From Mucilaginibacter flavus (GTDB lineage Bacteria > Bacteroidota > Bacteroidia > Sphingobacteriales > Sphingobacteriaceae), in the NCBI RefSeq assembly GCF_030409315.1, contig NZ_JAUFPS010000096.1:1-64000 (forward strand): a DNA stretch of 64,000 bases, given 5' to 3'. The notes beneath the pieces were generated by a model. The model made no database searches. It was not told where the DNA came from and worked only from the letters and a program-made list of their open reading frames with translations. Shown here one piece after another: positions 53,971-63,682 of this stretch; position 1 is the first letter of the stretch, and each line of letters opens with the position of its first letter. Position numbers and translations under genes: made by a program.

Positions 53971-54417
53971 ATGGCTGAAAAACTTACCGATTACAAGTTC
54001 AAAACGGACATCCACATCCGTTTTTCAGATATAGATTCCCTTGGGCATGTGAACAATGCCGTGTATTTAACCTACTTTGAAACCGCGCGTACCAGCTACT
54101 GGAAAGAGGCTATTGGCTGGGATTGGAATAATGCCGGCATTATCATTGGCCGGTCGGAGATCAATTATTTAAAGCAAATTACCATTAATGATAAAATTGC
54201 CTGCTACGTGCGTACCATTCGCATAGGCAACAGTAGTTTTGATGTAATGCATGTATTGGTAAAAGTTACCGCCGAAGGCGAAGAAATTGTAACCACCGGC
54301 AAAACCGTGTGCATTAGTTATGATTATAACGCCAGTAAATCGGTATCCATCCCCCCGCACGAGCGGCAGAGTATGATAGCCTTTGACGAGCCAAGATTGA
54401 TTTTGAATACGAATTGA
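53971..54417 (+). CDS. hotdog acyl-CoA thioesterase (4HBT family)
   Basis: 148 residues from the ATG at 53971. 'FSDIDSLGHVNNAVYLTYFETARTSYW' is the 4-hydroxybenzoyl-CoA thioesterase signature with catalytic Asp. Substrate unknown; probably acts on a short- or medium-chain CoA ester. Confidence 0.9.
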   Translation: MAEKLTDYKFKTDIHIRFSDIDSLGHVNNAVYLTYFETARTSYWKEAIGWDWNNAGIIIGRSEINYLKQITINDKIACYVRTIRIGNSSFDVMHVLVKVTAEGEEIVTTGKTVCISYDYNASKSVSIPPHERQSMIAFDEPRLILNTN

Positions 54418-54541
54418 GGATGTGCAGATTATAGATTTCAGATGTGGAGATGAACCGTGCGCTGCCGGAATAAAAATACGCGTATCCACGCCACCAGCAA
54501 GAACAACATAACCTTTATAACCAAACCTTAAATAATAAATT

Positions 54542-56005
54542 ATGGCTGTAGGATTTACACCAAAATACGTAGAGGAATATTCTCTTGAAAATTTTTCGCC
54601 CAGACATTTTCTTGTGGTAGCCAACGAAGCCGTTAAAGAACTAACCTGGCAGGTAAACTACATAAGCCCAACGGGCTTAATTGCCTACACAGATAATGGT
54701 GTATTCAGCTGGAACGCGACCATAAGTATTGTAATTGAAAATGACATAGCCACACTAAAAAGTTCATCAGCAGGTAACGAGATGATTGATCTTGGTCGCA
54801 ATAAAAAACGGGTATTGGAGCTTGTTTATGAATTAAATACAGCTAAAACTAAATACAGCGCCGAAGAACTTGAGGCAAATTATCAGGAATTGAAGGCCAG
54901 CTTCCCTCCTGCCGAAGACGATTATTTACAGCAACCACCAGCCACTACTGCCGATCAGATCAATAGCTTTCTTTCTGTATTTAAGCCTACCACCGGCTAT
55001 TTTGTTACGCCTATACTGGTTATTGCCAACATTTTGGTATTTGTGTTAATGGGGATAAAAGGTGTGGGCATTTTAATGCCGGAAACTAAGGACCTATTAA
55101 ATTGGGGTGCCGATTTTGGCCCATACACCTTAAATGGACAATGGTGGCGTTTGCTCAGCAGTGCATTTTTACACGGTGGAATTATGCATTTACTTTTTAA
55201 TATGTACGCCTTGATTTACATTGGTTTACTGTTAGAGCCATACCTGGGCAAGCTGAGATTTATTACCGCGTATATATTAACAGCGTTAACGGCAAGCATG
55301 ACCAGTTTATGGTGGCATCCCGAAACCGTTAGCGTAGGTGCTTCGGGCGCTATTTTTGGGATGTATGGCGTTTTCCTGGCTATGCTTACCACCAATTTAA
55401 TCGAAAAATCTACCCGTAAAGCTTTGCTTACCAGTATAGCTGTATTTGTAGGATATAACTTACTTTATGGTGTTAAAGCCGGCATTGATAACGCGGCGCA
55501 CATTGGCGGCCTGGCTGGTGGTTTAGTAATTGGTTATTGCCTTATTATCAGCCTGAAAAAACCGGAAGATGATCGTTTAAACTACCGCATTTGCGGAATC
55601 CTGGCCGCTGTAATTATAGGTACCTGCGGTTGGCTATATCAAAACATGCCAAATGATTTAGGGCAATACGATACTTATATCAAGGAGTTTTCGCAAAACG
55701 AAGTTAACGCGCTTGAGATTTATAAATTGAAAAATGCATCGAACCCACAATTACTTACTGCCATTAAAAGTGGGATTAACTATTGGGATAAGGATGTGAA
55801 AATATTGGATAAAATTGATAGACTTAAATTACCCGATGTGGTAAAATCAAACAACAAAAAACTACACCGATATATCGATTTGCGTATTAAAAGCTATGAG
55901 GTGCTTTATAAAGGTGTTAGCGAAAATACTGATAAATACAAACCCGACATCGAAAATTATAATCGTCAAATTCAACTCAGCCTTGATGATCTTAAAGGAA
56001 AATAA
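54542..56005 (+). CDS. rhomboid-family intramembrane serine protease
   Basis: 487 residues. The first 150 form an extra N-terminal soluble domain of unknown function. Rhomboid catalysis: 'GGIMHLLFNMYALIYIG', Ser in 'GASGAIFGMYG' and His in 'NAAHIGGLAGG'. About seven spans, with a 120-residue C-terminal helical tail. Cuts single-span substrates inside the membrane. Confidence 0.93.
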   Translation: MAVGFTPKYVEEYSLENFSPRHFLVVANEAVKELTWQVNYISPTGLIAYTDNGVFSWNATISIVIENDIATLKSSSAGNEMIDLGRNKKRVLELVYELNTAKTKYSAEELEANYQELKASFPPAEDDYLQQPPATTADQINSFLSVFKPTTGYFVTPILVIANILVFVLMGIKGVGILMPETKDLLNWGADFGPYTLNGQWWRLLSSAFLHGGIMHLLFNMYALIYIGLLLEPYLGKLRFITAYILTALTASMTSLWWHPETVSVGASGAIFGMYGVFLAMLTTNLIEKSTRKALLTSIAVFVGYNLLYGVKAGIDNAAHIGGLAGGLVIGYCLIISLKKPEDDRLNYRICGILAAVIIGTCGWLYQNMPNDLGQYDTYIKEFSQNEVNALEIYKLKNASNPQLLTAIKSGINYWDKDVKILDKIDRLKLPDVVKSNNKKLHRYIDLRIKSYEVLYKGVSENTDKYKPDIENYNRQIQLSLDDLKGK

Positions 56006-56014
56006 CCTGACTTA

Positions 56015-56067
56015 ATGGTTTGAGTATTTGAATAAAATTTGGTCACATTTTCAAATACTCAAACCAT
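56015..56067. terminator. 17-bp perfect inverted repeat between convergent genes
   Basis: ATGGTTTGAGTATTTGA (56015-56031) and its perfect complement (56051-56067), between the rhomboid and GlcD-like gene stop codons. Confidence 0.92.
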
Positions 56068-56079
56068 CAAATTCTCAAA

Positions 56080-57477
56080 TTAAAATATCTTCCCCGGATT
56101 AAGTATCCCCTTCGGATCAAATACGGCTTTGATGCCTTTCCAAAGAGCGAAATGTACATCGGAGTATTTTATCGGCATGAAATCCTTTTGTACCAGGCCG
56201 ATACCATGTTCGCCGGATAAGGTGCCGCCAAGGCTTACGGTAAGCTCGAAAATTTCTTTGATGCCATCTTTTAATTTGTGGTTCCAGTCATGATCGCTCA
56301 TGTTGCCTTTGATGATATTTACATGCAGATTTCCATCGCCGGCATGGCCGTAACACACGGATTCAAAGCCGTATTTTGCACCGGTTTCTTTTATCCCTTT
56401 AATCAGTTGCGGCAAGGCCGCACGCGGCACTACAGTATCTTCCTCTTTATAAACCGAGTTTGATTTTACAGATACCGCCATGGTACGGCGCAGGCGCCAG
56501 AGTTCTTCTTTTTGCGCAGATGAATCGGCAAACAACACGTCGACGCAATCATGCGCTTCTAAAACGGTGTTGATCTTTTCGCAATCGGCAAAAATAACAT
56601 CCTGATTACTGCCATCTACTTCTATCAGTAAAAAAGCCTCCACTCCATCTTGTAAATTAAAGGCGATATCGTCATGTTCTTTTACCCACTCCACTCCTCT
56701 TCTTTCCATAAACTCAAGTGCTGATGGTATTACACCCGCTCTGAATATAGCCGAAACAGCCTTGCAGGCTGCCTCGTTACTCGGGAACGAGGCCAGCATC
56801 AGTGCATCCAGTGTTGGTGCTGGTACCAATTTTACTACTATTTTGGTTACTATCCCCAAAGTACCCTCAGAGCCAATGATCAGTTGGGTTAAATTGTAGC
56901 CCGACGCATATTTAAGGGTATTGGCGCCCGTCCAGATGATTTCGCCGTTGGGCATTACCACCTGCAGATTAAGCACATATTCGCGAATGGTGCCATATTT
57001 AACAACCCTTGGGCCACCAGAACCGTGAGATACATTGCCGCCGATAAAACAACTTCCTTTACTCGCAGGGTCCACGGGGTAAAGCAGACCTTTGGCTGCT
57101 ACCTGGTTCATAAACTCTTCGGTGATCACGCCGGGTTCAACAGTAGCCTGTAAGTTTTGCTCATCAATCTCCAATACATTGTTAAAACGTTCCATGGCGA
57201 TGAGCAATCCGCCCTGCACCGGCAACGCGCCTCCGCTTAGGCCGGTGCCTGCGCCGCGCGGCGTTACCGGGATCATGTTATCGTTACAAAGTTTCATTAA
57301 TGCCGATACCTGCTCTGGCGTGTTGGGCTTTACAACAACTTCGGGATAATATACCAGGTCTTCGGTTTCATCGTGGCTGTATTTTTCCAGGTCGGCATGT
57401 TGGGTAATCACCGCATCGGCACCAACAATGGTAGTTATGTGTTCTAAAACACCCGGGGTTATAATATTGTACTTCAT
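56080..57477 (-). CDS. FAD-linked oxidase, GlcD/lactate dehydrogenase-like
   Basis: 465 residues. 'PRGAGTGLSGGALPVQGGLLIAMERFNNVLEID', 'DPASKGSCFIGGNVSHGSGGPRVVKYG' and 'SGEHGIGLVQKDFM' are hallmarks of FAD-PCMH/GlcD-type 2-hydroxyacid dehydrogenases; it is the second gene after folB, overlapping by four bases (ATGA). Substrate likely glycolate or D-lactate. Confidence 0.92.
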   Translation of the reverse strand: MKYNIITPGVLEHITTIVGADAVITQHADLEKYSHDETEDLVYYPEVVVKPNTPEQVSALMKLCNDNMIPVTPRGAGTGLSGGALPVQGGLLIAMERFNNVLEIDEQNLQATVEPGVITEEFMNQVAAKGLLYPVDPASKGSCFIGGNVSHGSGGPRVVKYGTIREYVLNLQVVMPNGEIIWTGANTLKYASGYNLTQLIIGSEGTLGIVTKIVVKLVPAPTLDALMLASFPSNEAACKAVSAIFRAGVIPSALEFMERRGVEWVKEHDDIAFNLQDGVEAFLLIEVDGSNQDVIFADCEKINTVLEAHDCVDVLFADSSAQKEELWRLRRTMAVSVKSNSVYKEEDTVVPRAALPQLIKGIKETGAKYGFESVCYGHAGDGNLHVNIIKGNMSDHDWNHKLKDGIKEIFELTVSLGGTLSGEHGIGLVQKDFMPIKYSDVHFALWKGIKAVFDPKGILNPGKIF

Positions 57478-57836
57478 TTTGCAGGCTGATAGTTAATGGT
57501 GACGCTTGAGCATGCTATTTTACCAATCAATGGTGGATTAAGCTTTTTAACGGCAACCCGGATACTTCGTACAAAAGGGTATTTTTCCACTATCTTTTCA
57601 ATGATGGCTTCGGCCACGGTTTCAATCAATTTACGGGGATGCTTCATCTCTTCGCAGGCTATGTTATAAACCTTTTCATAATCGACGGTGTTGTTAATAT
57701 TATCGTCGCTAAAATCGTGTTTAGGCGAAAAATCAACCTCTACATCTACGAGGAAACGGCAGCCTAATTTTTGTTCTTCGGGATAAAAGCCATGGTATGC
57801 AAAAAATTCCGCACCCTGCAAAGCGATAGTCATCAT
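57474..57836 (-). CDS. folB: dihydroneopterin aldolase
   Basis: 120 residues. 'GAEFFAYHGFYPEEQKLGCRFLVDVEVDF' and 'RKLIETVAEAIIEKIVEKYPFVRSIRVAVKKLNPPLIG' are FolB signatures. It cleaves dihydroneopterin to 6-hydroxymethyl-dihydropterin in folate synthesis. No other folate gene in the window. Confidence 0.94.
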   Translation of the reverse strand: MMTIALQGAEFFAYHGFYPEEQKLGCRFLVDVEVDFSPKHDFSDDNINNTVDYEKVYNIACEEMKHPRKLIETVAEAIIEKIVEKYPFVRSIRVAVKKLNPPLIGKIACSSVTINYQPAK

Positions 57837-57968
57837 GCTTCAAAAGTAGCAGATTTTGTTGGTTTACTCAATAAAATACGTCCTTCAGGGGTTCTACATA
57901 AACTAAATAGACTGAACTGATAGTTATTGTAGAACACGTTTGAATTTTTTTGGAAAAATATTTTCTCT

Positions 57969-58003
57969 AAAAACTATGTTTAAATCATCTAAACATAGTT
58001 TTT
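57969..58003. promoter_or_regulatory. 14-bp perfect inverted repeat in a divergent gap
   Basis: AAAAACTATGTTTA (57969-57982) and its perfect complement (57990-58003), 7-base loop, in the 260-bp gap between divergent folB and acyl-CoA dehydrogenase genes. It could be an operator or a leaderless hairpin. Confidence 0.7.
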
Positions 58004-58096
58004 GATATAAAGTGGCTTCTGGTAACTAAAAACGGCGTTTTTGAATGAAATAACTCCACTTTAAATCCTATATATTTGCTCACCAAGTATAACGTT

Positions 58097-59278
58097 ATGG
58101 CCAAAACAGATCTGTACGAATCGCCCGATTATTATTTATTAGATGAATTACTTACCGAAGAACATAAGCTGATCCGCTCGTCGGTACGCGACTGGGTGAA
58201 AAAGGAACTAAGTCCAATAATTGAAGACTACGCCCAAAAAGCAGAGTTCCCGATGCAGCTGGTAAAAGGCCTTGCCGAGATTGGCGCTTTTGGCCCTACT
58301 ATCCCCGTTGAATATGGTGGTGCAGGTTTGGATTATATATCTTACGGTATCATCATGCAGGAAATTGAACGTGGCGACTCAGGCATCCGTTCGGCTTCAT
58401 CTGTACAGGGGTCTTTGGTAATGTACCCTATTTATGCTTACGGATCTGAAGAACAACGTAAAAAATACCTGCCGCGTTTGGCATCAGGTGAAATCATGGG
58501 CTGCTTCGGCCTCACCGAACCCGATCATGGTTCAAACCCGGGTGGTATGACTACCAATATTAAAGATGCCGGCGATCATTATATTTTAAATGGCGCCAAA
58601 ATGTGGATTTCCAATGCCCCATTTGCCGATATTGCTGTAATATGGGCGCGTGATGAAAACAAAAAAGTACGTGGCCTTATTGTAGAGCGTGGCATGGAAG
58701 GTTTTACCACTCCTACTACGCATAATAAATGGTCGCTTAGGGCATCGGCAACAGGCGAGCTTGTTTTTGATAATGTTAAAATTCCAAAAGAAAATATACT
58801 TCCTGATGCGATAGGATTAAAAGGCCCCTTAGGCTGCCTTAACCAGGCACGATACGGGATTGCATGGGGTGCGTTGGGCGCAGCAATGGATTGTTATGAT
58901 ACCGCCTTAAGATATGCTAAAGAACGTGTACAATTTGGCAAGCCGATAGCCGCTTTTCAATTGCAGCAAAAGAAACTTGCAGAAATGATTACAGAAATCA
59001 CCAAAGCGCAGTTGCTGGTTTGGCGTTTAGGTGTACTTAAAAATGAAAACCGTGCAAGCGCGGCGCAAATATCAATGGCCAAACGAAACAGTGTAGAAAC
59101 CGCGATAACTATAGCCCGCGAAGCGCGTCAGATGTTGGGTGGTATGGGCATAACCGGCGAATATCCTATCATGAGGCATATGATGAACCTGGAATCGGTT
59201 ATTACTTATGAGGGTACACATGATATTCATCTTTTAATTACCGGCATGGATATTACCGGCGAGGACGCTTTTAAATAA
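58097..59278 (+). CDS. acyl-CoA dehydrogenase (glutaryl-CoA dehydrogenase-like)
   Basis: 393 residues from MAKTDLYES. 'CFGLTEPDHGSNPGGMTTNI', 'RYGIAWGALGAAMDCYDTALRYAKERVQFGKPIAAFQLQQKKLAEM' and 'LGGMGITGEYPIMRHMMNLESVITYEGTHDIH' (catalytic Glu in YEGTHDI) closely match GCDH-type enzymes. FAD-dependent; yields crotonyl-CoA from glutaryl-CoA if it is GCDH. Confidence 0.93.
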   Translation: MAKTDLYESPDYYLLDELLTEEHKLIRSSVRDWVKKELSPIIEDYAQKAEFPMQLVKGLAEIGAFGPTIPVEYGGAGLDYISYGIIMQEIERGDSGIRSASSVQGSLVMYPIYAYGSEEQRKKYLPRLASGEIMGCFGLTEPDHGSNPGGMTTNIKDAGDHYILNGAKMWISNAPFADIAVIWARDENKKVRGLIVERGMEGFTTPTTHNKWSLRASATGELVFDNVKIPKENILPDAIGLKGPLGCLNQARYGIAWGALGAAMDCYDTALRYAKERVQFGKPIAAFQLQQKKLAEMITEITKAQLLVWRLGVLKNENRASAAQISMAKRNSVETAITIAREARQMLGGMGITGEYPIMRHMMNLESVITYEGTHDIHLLITGMDITGEDAFK

Positions 59279-59368
59279 AAAGTAATTTAATCAAAAGGTA
59301 AATATTAGGTGGTTTAACTATAGTATTTGAATGTTACAAATACTACTTTTGTTGAAGCCCCTATTTTA

Positions 59369-61453
59369 ATGTCCCCAGTTACATCTGTTATTAATTTTTT
59401 TAAACAATTCAAGCGCCATTTGCGGTTGTGTTGGTTTTTTGTGGTTCCTTTATTTTTTTACTCATGTACCGCAAATAATACAGATACAGGCGAATATTCC
59501 AGGCAATTTAAAGCCATTGGTGACACGGTTGACAATTTTAAAGATTTAAAAAAGCGACCGCTTATTGGCACCAATTATCTTGACTCGGCTTTTAAACGCA
59601 TAGGCCACCCTTTTGTTCACGATAAGTTTAGGTTTTACGGCTACCATTATCTTTACCAGTTAAAACAAAAGCACGATTATAAAAAGGCCTTGCTGTATGC
59701 AGATAGCATGCTCATGATGGCTAAACAAAGTGTAACTAAACGCCGGTATCAGCTTGATTATGCTGAAGCAAATTTTGCCCTTGGCGACGCTTATTTCGCA
59801 ATGTTTGAATATGCCGATGCTTATAAGTGCTTTTACCAGGGATATTATATAGGAAAAAGCCAGGTAAATAACGAAATACTGGCCGAATACACTTACCGCA
59901 TAGGGATGGTGCTTTTTAAGCAGGCTCATTATCTTGAAGCCGCCAATTATTTCAAAATCAGCCATGATAAAAGCAGTGCCTATAAAGATGACTTCCGGTC
60001 TTTTTACCAGCGACAGGAATTATTGGCCGATATAGGGGAAAGTTATAAAAACGCGGGCGAAACCGATAGCGCGTCCTTTTACCTAAAAAAGGCGATTGAC
60101 TATATCAACGCGAATAACCAACGCTTTAACAATGTTGCAGAAATGCTTGAAATTGCCAGGGGTGTTGTATATGGCGATCAGGGCGATGTAGCGTTTATTA
60201 AACAGGATTACAAAGGGGCAGAGAGTTTTCTCAAAAAGAGCATCGCCATTAATCTCAAAAAAGGGAATGATAATAAAGATGCTCAACTTACCGAAATAAA
60301 ACTCGGACGTTTATATCTCGTGTCCAATCGCAGCGATGAATTGTTAGGATTGCTGCAAAGTTTACGTACCCAGTTAGATAGCATTCCAAATGCCGAAGCC
60401 GAAATTAACTGGAGTTATTTAATGGCCGGATATTATGAAAACAGAGATAATGCCAAAGCTTTGGCCTATTTTAAAAAGTACTCGGCACTAAAAGATTCAG
60501 CTGTTAAGCAGGCAAACTCGCTTAAAAGTATAAACGTAACTACGCAACAAGCTAATTATGAAAAACAAACTGAGATAGATAATCTTAAGGATTATAGCAA
60601 ACGGCAGCTTATTTATATATACCTGGCGGTGCTGCTGGCTATTATGGCAGCCATCATCGTGTTCCTGGTGTTCAGAAACCTCAAACGCTCGCGCAGGGAC
60701 GTTGTGGCCATAAAGGCCCTTAATGATAAAATCAGCCATCAAAAAGAAAACCTGGAGCACGCACTGGAAGAACTTAACCAGAGCGGCCGCGAAAAAGACC
60801 GCATATTAAGGGCTGTAGCCCATGATCTTCGTAATCCGCTTGGCGGTATTGCCTCACTTTCGAGTGTTATGGCCGAAGAGGAATACACTGCCGATCAATT
60901 GGATATGATCAACCTGATTAAAGAAACCTCATTTAATTCATTGGAGCTTATTAACGAAATTTTAGAAGTTGCAAACACTGCCAATGTAACTTTTAATAAG
61001 GATTGGGTAGATGTTAATTCGCTGATAAGCAACAGTGTTGAATTAATGCGATTTAAAGCTGCCGATAAACAGCAATCCATCAAACTTGCTTTACCACCGG
61101 ATTCGGTTTCAATTTTCATCAATCGCGAGAAAATATGGCGGGTAATAAGCAATTTAATCAGTAATGCCATCAAGTTTAGTAATAATGGCAGCGAAATAAA
61201 TGTTTGTGTTAAAAACGAAGAAGCCTGGGTACACGTTGCGGTAAAAGATAATGGAATAGGTATTCCTGATAAACTTAAGCAAGGTGTTTTTAATATGTTT
61301 ACCGATGCTAAGCGGCCGGGAACAGAAGGCGAAAAATCGTTTGGATTGGGCTTGTCTATCTGCCAACAGATCATCGGTATCCATAACGGCAAAATATGGT
61401 TTGAAAGCGATACCGAAAGCGGAACTACATTTTACTTTTCGCTTCCAAGGTAA
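59369..61453 (+). CDS. TPR-containing hybrid sensor histidine kinase
   Basis: 694 residues from the ATG at 59369. An earlier TTG would precede the signal/lipobox-like start; the first residues 'MSPVTSVINFFKQF..LCWFFVVPLFFYSC' suggest a lipoprotein or signal anchor. TPR-like sensor domain about 60-400, a membrane span 'LIYIYLAVLLAIMAAIIVFLVF', HisKA with 'AVAHDLRNPLGG' and HATPase boxes 'NAIKFSNNG', 'DNGIGIP' and 'GLGLSICQQI'. No adjacent response regulator. Tail overlaps the convergent GH1 gene by 29 bases. Confidence 0.92.
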   Translation: MSPVTSVINFFKQFKRHLRLCWFFVVPLFFYSCTANNTDTGEYSRQFKAIGDTVDNFKDLKKRPLIGTNYLDSAFKRIGHPFVHDKFRFYGYHYLYQLKQKHDYKKALLYADSMLMMAKQSVTKRRYQLDYAEANFALGDAYFAMFEYADAYKCFYQGYYIGKSQVNNEILAEYTYRIGMVLFKQAHYLEAANYFKISHDKSSAYKDDFRSFYQRQELLADIGESYKNAGETDSASFYLKKAIDYINANNQRFNNVAEMLEIARGVVYGDQGDVAFIKQDYKGAESFLKKSIAINLKKGNDNKDAQLTEIKLGRLYLVSNRSDELLGLLQSLRTQLDSIPNAEAEINWSYLMAGYYENRDNAKALAYFKKYSALKDSAVKQANSLKSINVTTQQANYEKQTEIDNLKDYSKRQLIYIYLAVLLAIMAAIIVFLVFRNLKRSRRDVVAIKALNDKISHQKENLEHALEELNQSGREKDRILRAVAHDLRNPLGGIASLSSVMAEEEYTADQLDMINLIKETSFNSLELINEILEVANTANVTFNKDWVDVNSLISNSVELMRFKAADKQQSIKLALPPDSVSIFINREKIWRVISNLISNAIKFSNNGSEINVCVKNEEAWVHVAVKDNGIGIPDKLKQGVFNMFTDAKRPGTEGEKSFGLGLSICQQIIGIHNGKIWFESDTESGTTFYFSLPR

Positions 61454-62831
61454 GTTCTTCCTGCTTAACCTCCTTTTTCAAAAACTCCGCAAACCACTTT
61501 CCAGACATTTTTACAATCCGTTTTTGCGTGTTATGATCCACATGGATTAACCCAAAGCGGGGATGATAGCCTTCGGCCCATTCAAAATTATCGGTAAGTG
61601 TCCACACAAAATAGCCATTTACATTACAGCCTTCGTTTTTTGCCTTTAATACCTGGGCAAGATAATCCTGTAAGTATTGTAGCCTCTTGGGGTCGTTAAC
61701 TTCGCCATCAGCGACTTCATCGGGAAAAGCAGAACCGTTTTCGGTAATGATAATATTTTTGATTTTGGGATAGGCCGCAAACTTTTTTATCATATGATAA
61801 ATAGATGGCGGGTGTACTTCCCATCGCATCGCGGTGAGTTCTACCCTCCTGTTTTCGGCTTTAATAATCCTGGCGCTTACATATGGCGTAAAAAAAGAAT
61901 ACTTTACAATTTCGCGGGTGTAGTTCTGCACGCCAATAAAATCAAAATCAAAATGCATGTTCTCCTCATCACCGGGCAAAATGTATTTCTGAATCCCCTT
62001 TAAAGCAGGCAGATCTTTAACGGGGTATCCCATACCTAAAATGGGTTCAATATACAAACGGTTTATGAGGGCATCTACCCTAACCGCGGCTGCTATATCA
62101 CGGGGCTTATCCGTTAAGGGCTCAACCTGCGAGCAGGAAAATGTTGTTCCTATCTGTGCATCCGCAGGTAGGAGCTCCCGCAAAATACGGGCACCAGCCA
62201 CGATACTCAATACTACATGATGAATTACCGAAGTAAAACTTCTCAAACCACTTCGGCCGGGGGCGTGAATCCCAAAAAAGTACCCTGCTCCTGTAAATAC
62301 TACGGGCTCGTTCATCACCATCCAATGTTTAACCCTATCGCCAAAACTTTTTACACAAAGGGTGGTAAATTCACTGAACCAAGTGATAACCTCGCGGTTA
62401 GCCCAACCTCCCTTTTGTTCTAATACCTGCGGCAGGTCCCAGTGATAAATGGTAACCCAGGGCGTTACGTCCTGTTTAAGGCAATAATCAATCACGCGGT
62501 TATAGTAGTCAATACCAGCCTGGTTAATCTCGCCTGTGCCGTTTGGCAACAAACGCGTCCATGATATAGAAAACCGGAAATTGGGGATGTTTAATTTTTT
62601 AATGAGGTCGATATCCTCTTCGTAGCGATTATAAAAATCGCATGCGGTGAGCGCATGGTCGGCATTTAAAATTTTACCTTTTCTGGCGGTAAAATTATCC
62701 CAAACAGATTCGCCTTTACCATCAATATCATGAGCGCCTTCAATTTGAAAAGCGGCTGTAGATACTCCCCATTCAAAACCGGGGCCAAAAAGTTCTCTGT
62801 TCAGAGCAGTATGCTGATTAGTAATTTTCAT
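61425..62831 (-). CDS. beta-glucosidase, glycoside hydrolase family 1
   Basis: 468 residues. 'FEWGVSTAAFQIEGAHDIDGKGESVWDNF', acid/base Glu in 'MVMNEPVVF' and nucleophile Glu in 'IITENGSAFPDE'. Cleaves beta-glucosides, retaining configuration. Overlaps the kinase gene tail-to-tail; a 29-residue ORF lies 68 bp upstream of its start. Confidence 0.95.
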   Translation of the reverse strand: MKITNQHTALNRELFGPGFEWGVSTAAFQIEGAHDIDGKGESVWDNFTARKGKILNADHALTACDFYNRYEEDIDLIKKLNIPNFRFSISWTRLLPNGTGEINQAGIDYYNRVIDYCLKQDVTPWVTIYHWDLPQVLEQKGGWANREVITWFSEFTTLCVKSFGDRVKHWMVMNEPVVFTGAGYFFGIHAPGRSGLRSFTSVIHHVVLSIVAGARILRELLPADAQIGTTFSCSQVEPLTDKPRDIAAAVRVDALINRLYIEPILGMGYPVKDLPALKGIQKYILPGDEENMHFDFDFIGVQNYTREIVKYSFFTPYVSARIIKAENRRVELTAMRWEVHPPSIYHMIKKFAAYPKIKNIIITENGSAFPDEVADGEVNDPKRLQYLQDYLAQVLKAKNEGCNVNGYFVWTLTDNFEWAEGYHPRFGLIHVDHNTQKRIVKMSGKWFAEFLKKEVKQEELTLEAKSKM

Positions 62832-62899
62832 TAAATTGGACTACGAGGGTCCAAAATTGCGATATTATTTGCAAAGGGCCAGTATAAAACTGAATTATA

Positions 62900-62989
62900 T
62901 TAATGTATGAAAGATGATTTCATACTTTTCAGCATCATCCACTCGCGTAAACCGCCTATAAGTCTTGAAAACACATTGATAAATTTCAT
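62900..62989 (-). CDS. candidate 29-residue small protein upstream of GH1 gene
   Basis: Starts MKFINVFSRLIGGLREWM and ends SMKSSFIH. The sequence looks protein-like (amphipathic, with GG-L-REWMML), and AAGG lies 3 bases before the ATG. It is on the same strand as the GH1 gene, in a 450-base gap (62832-63281). I see nothing else in that gap. Real translation is unproven. Confidence 0.4.
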   Translation of the reverse strand: MKFINVFSRLIGGLREWMMLKSMKSSFIH

Positions 62990-63281
62990 AACCTTATTTT
63001 TTTAATTAACTAAAGGTACAAGGCTGATATGTAGTTACTGTAACAGCTATATTATCAAATCGTTAAGCGCCGCGATAAGCAACAGTACTAATATAGCAAT
63101 TTGCCATCAATTAAAACATTACCTGCAATTATACAAGTATCAGGGCCGGCTATAAATTAAATTCACTGCCACTCAAACTTTACCCATTACTGACTATGTT
63201 TATTATTTAAGGCAACTAAACAGTTAACATTAACACGTTTATTTACAATATTTGCCTTTGCATACAAGATCACCTAAAAAC

Positions 63282-63680
63282 ATGAAAAAATACACTGCAT
63301 TCGCTTTTATCGCCGCAATTGCAATGGGTTGCACCGATACTAAAAAACAAGAAAAAGTACTTTTAGACAGTGTTATTGCTGTACATGATAAAGTAATGGC
63401 AAACGATGGGCATTTAATGAACAACAAAATGTTGTTGGATAGTCTGGTTAAAAGCAAGCCCGCAGTAAAGGATTCGACCACGGCGTATTTGAAAATTGTT
63501 GATGGCGCCGATAGCGTTATGGGCGATTGGATGCACAAGTTTGATATGGAAAACAAAGGAAAATCGCACCAGGAAATAATGGATTACCTGGAAGATCAGA
63601 AAAAGAAGATTCAGGCAATCGATTTGCAAATTAACCAGGCAGTCAGCCAATCTGACAAATATCTTAGTCAAAATAAATAA
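63282..63680 (+). CDS. small lipoprotein, 132 residues
   Basis: Start at MKKYTAFAFIAAIAMGC (lipobox); a longer start 10 codons earlier is less likely. The mature part is helical and Lys/Asp/Met-rich with 'IMDYLEDQKKKIQAIDLQINQAVSQS'. No family recognised. It precedes the SCO gene by 2 bp, which suggests a role linked to copper or cytochrome oxidase assembly. Confidence 0.75.
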   Translation: MKKYTAFAFIAAIAMGCTDTKKQEKVLLDSVIAVHDKVMANDGHLMNNKMLLDSLVKSKPAVKDSTTAYLKIVDGADSVMGDWMHKFDMENKGKSHQEIMDYLEDQKKKIQAIDLQINQAVSQSDKYLSQNK

Positions 63681-63682
63681 CG

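Noticed and set aside
62906..63004. Plus-strand 32-codon frame antisense to the 29-residue candidate
   Set aside because: Lacks a ribosome binding site and protein-like composition; the minus-strand frame is the better candidate.
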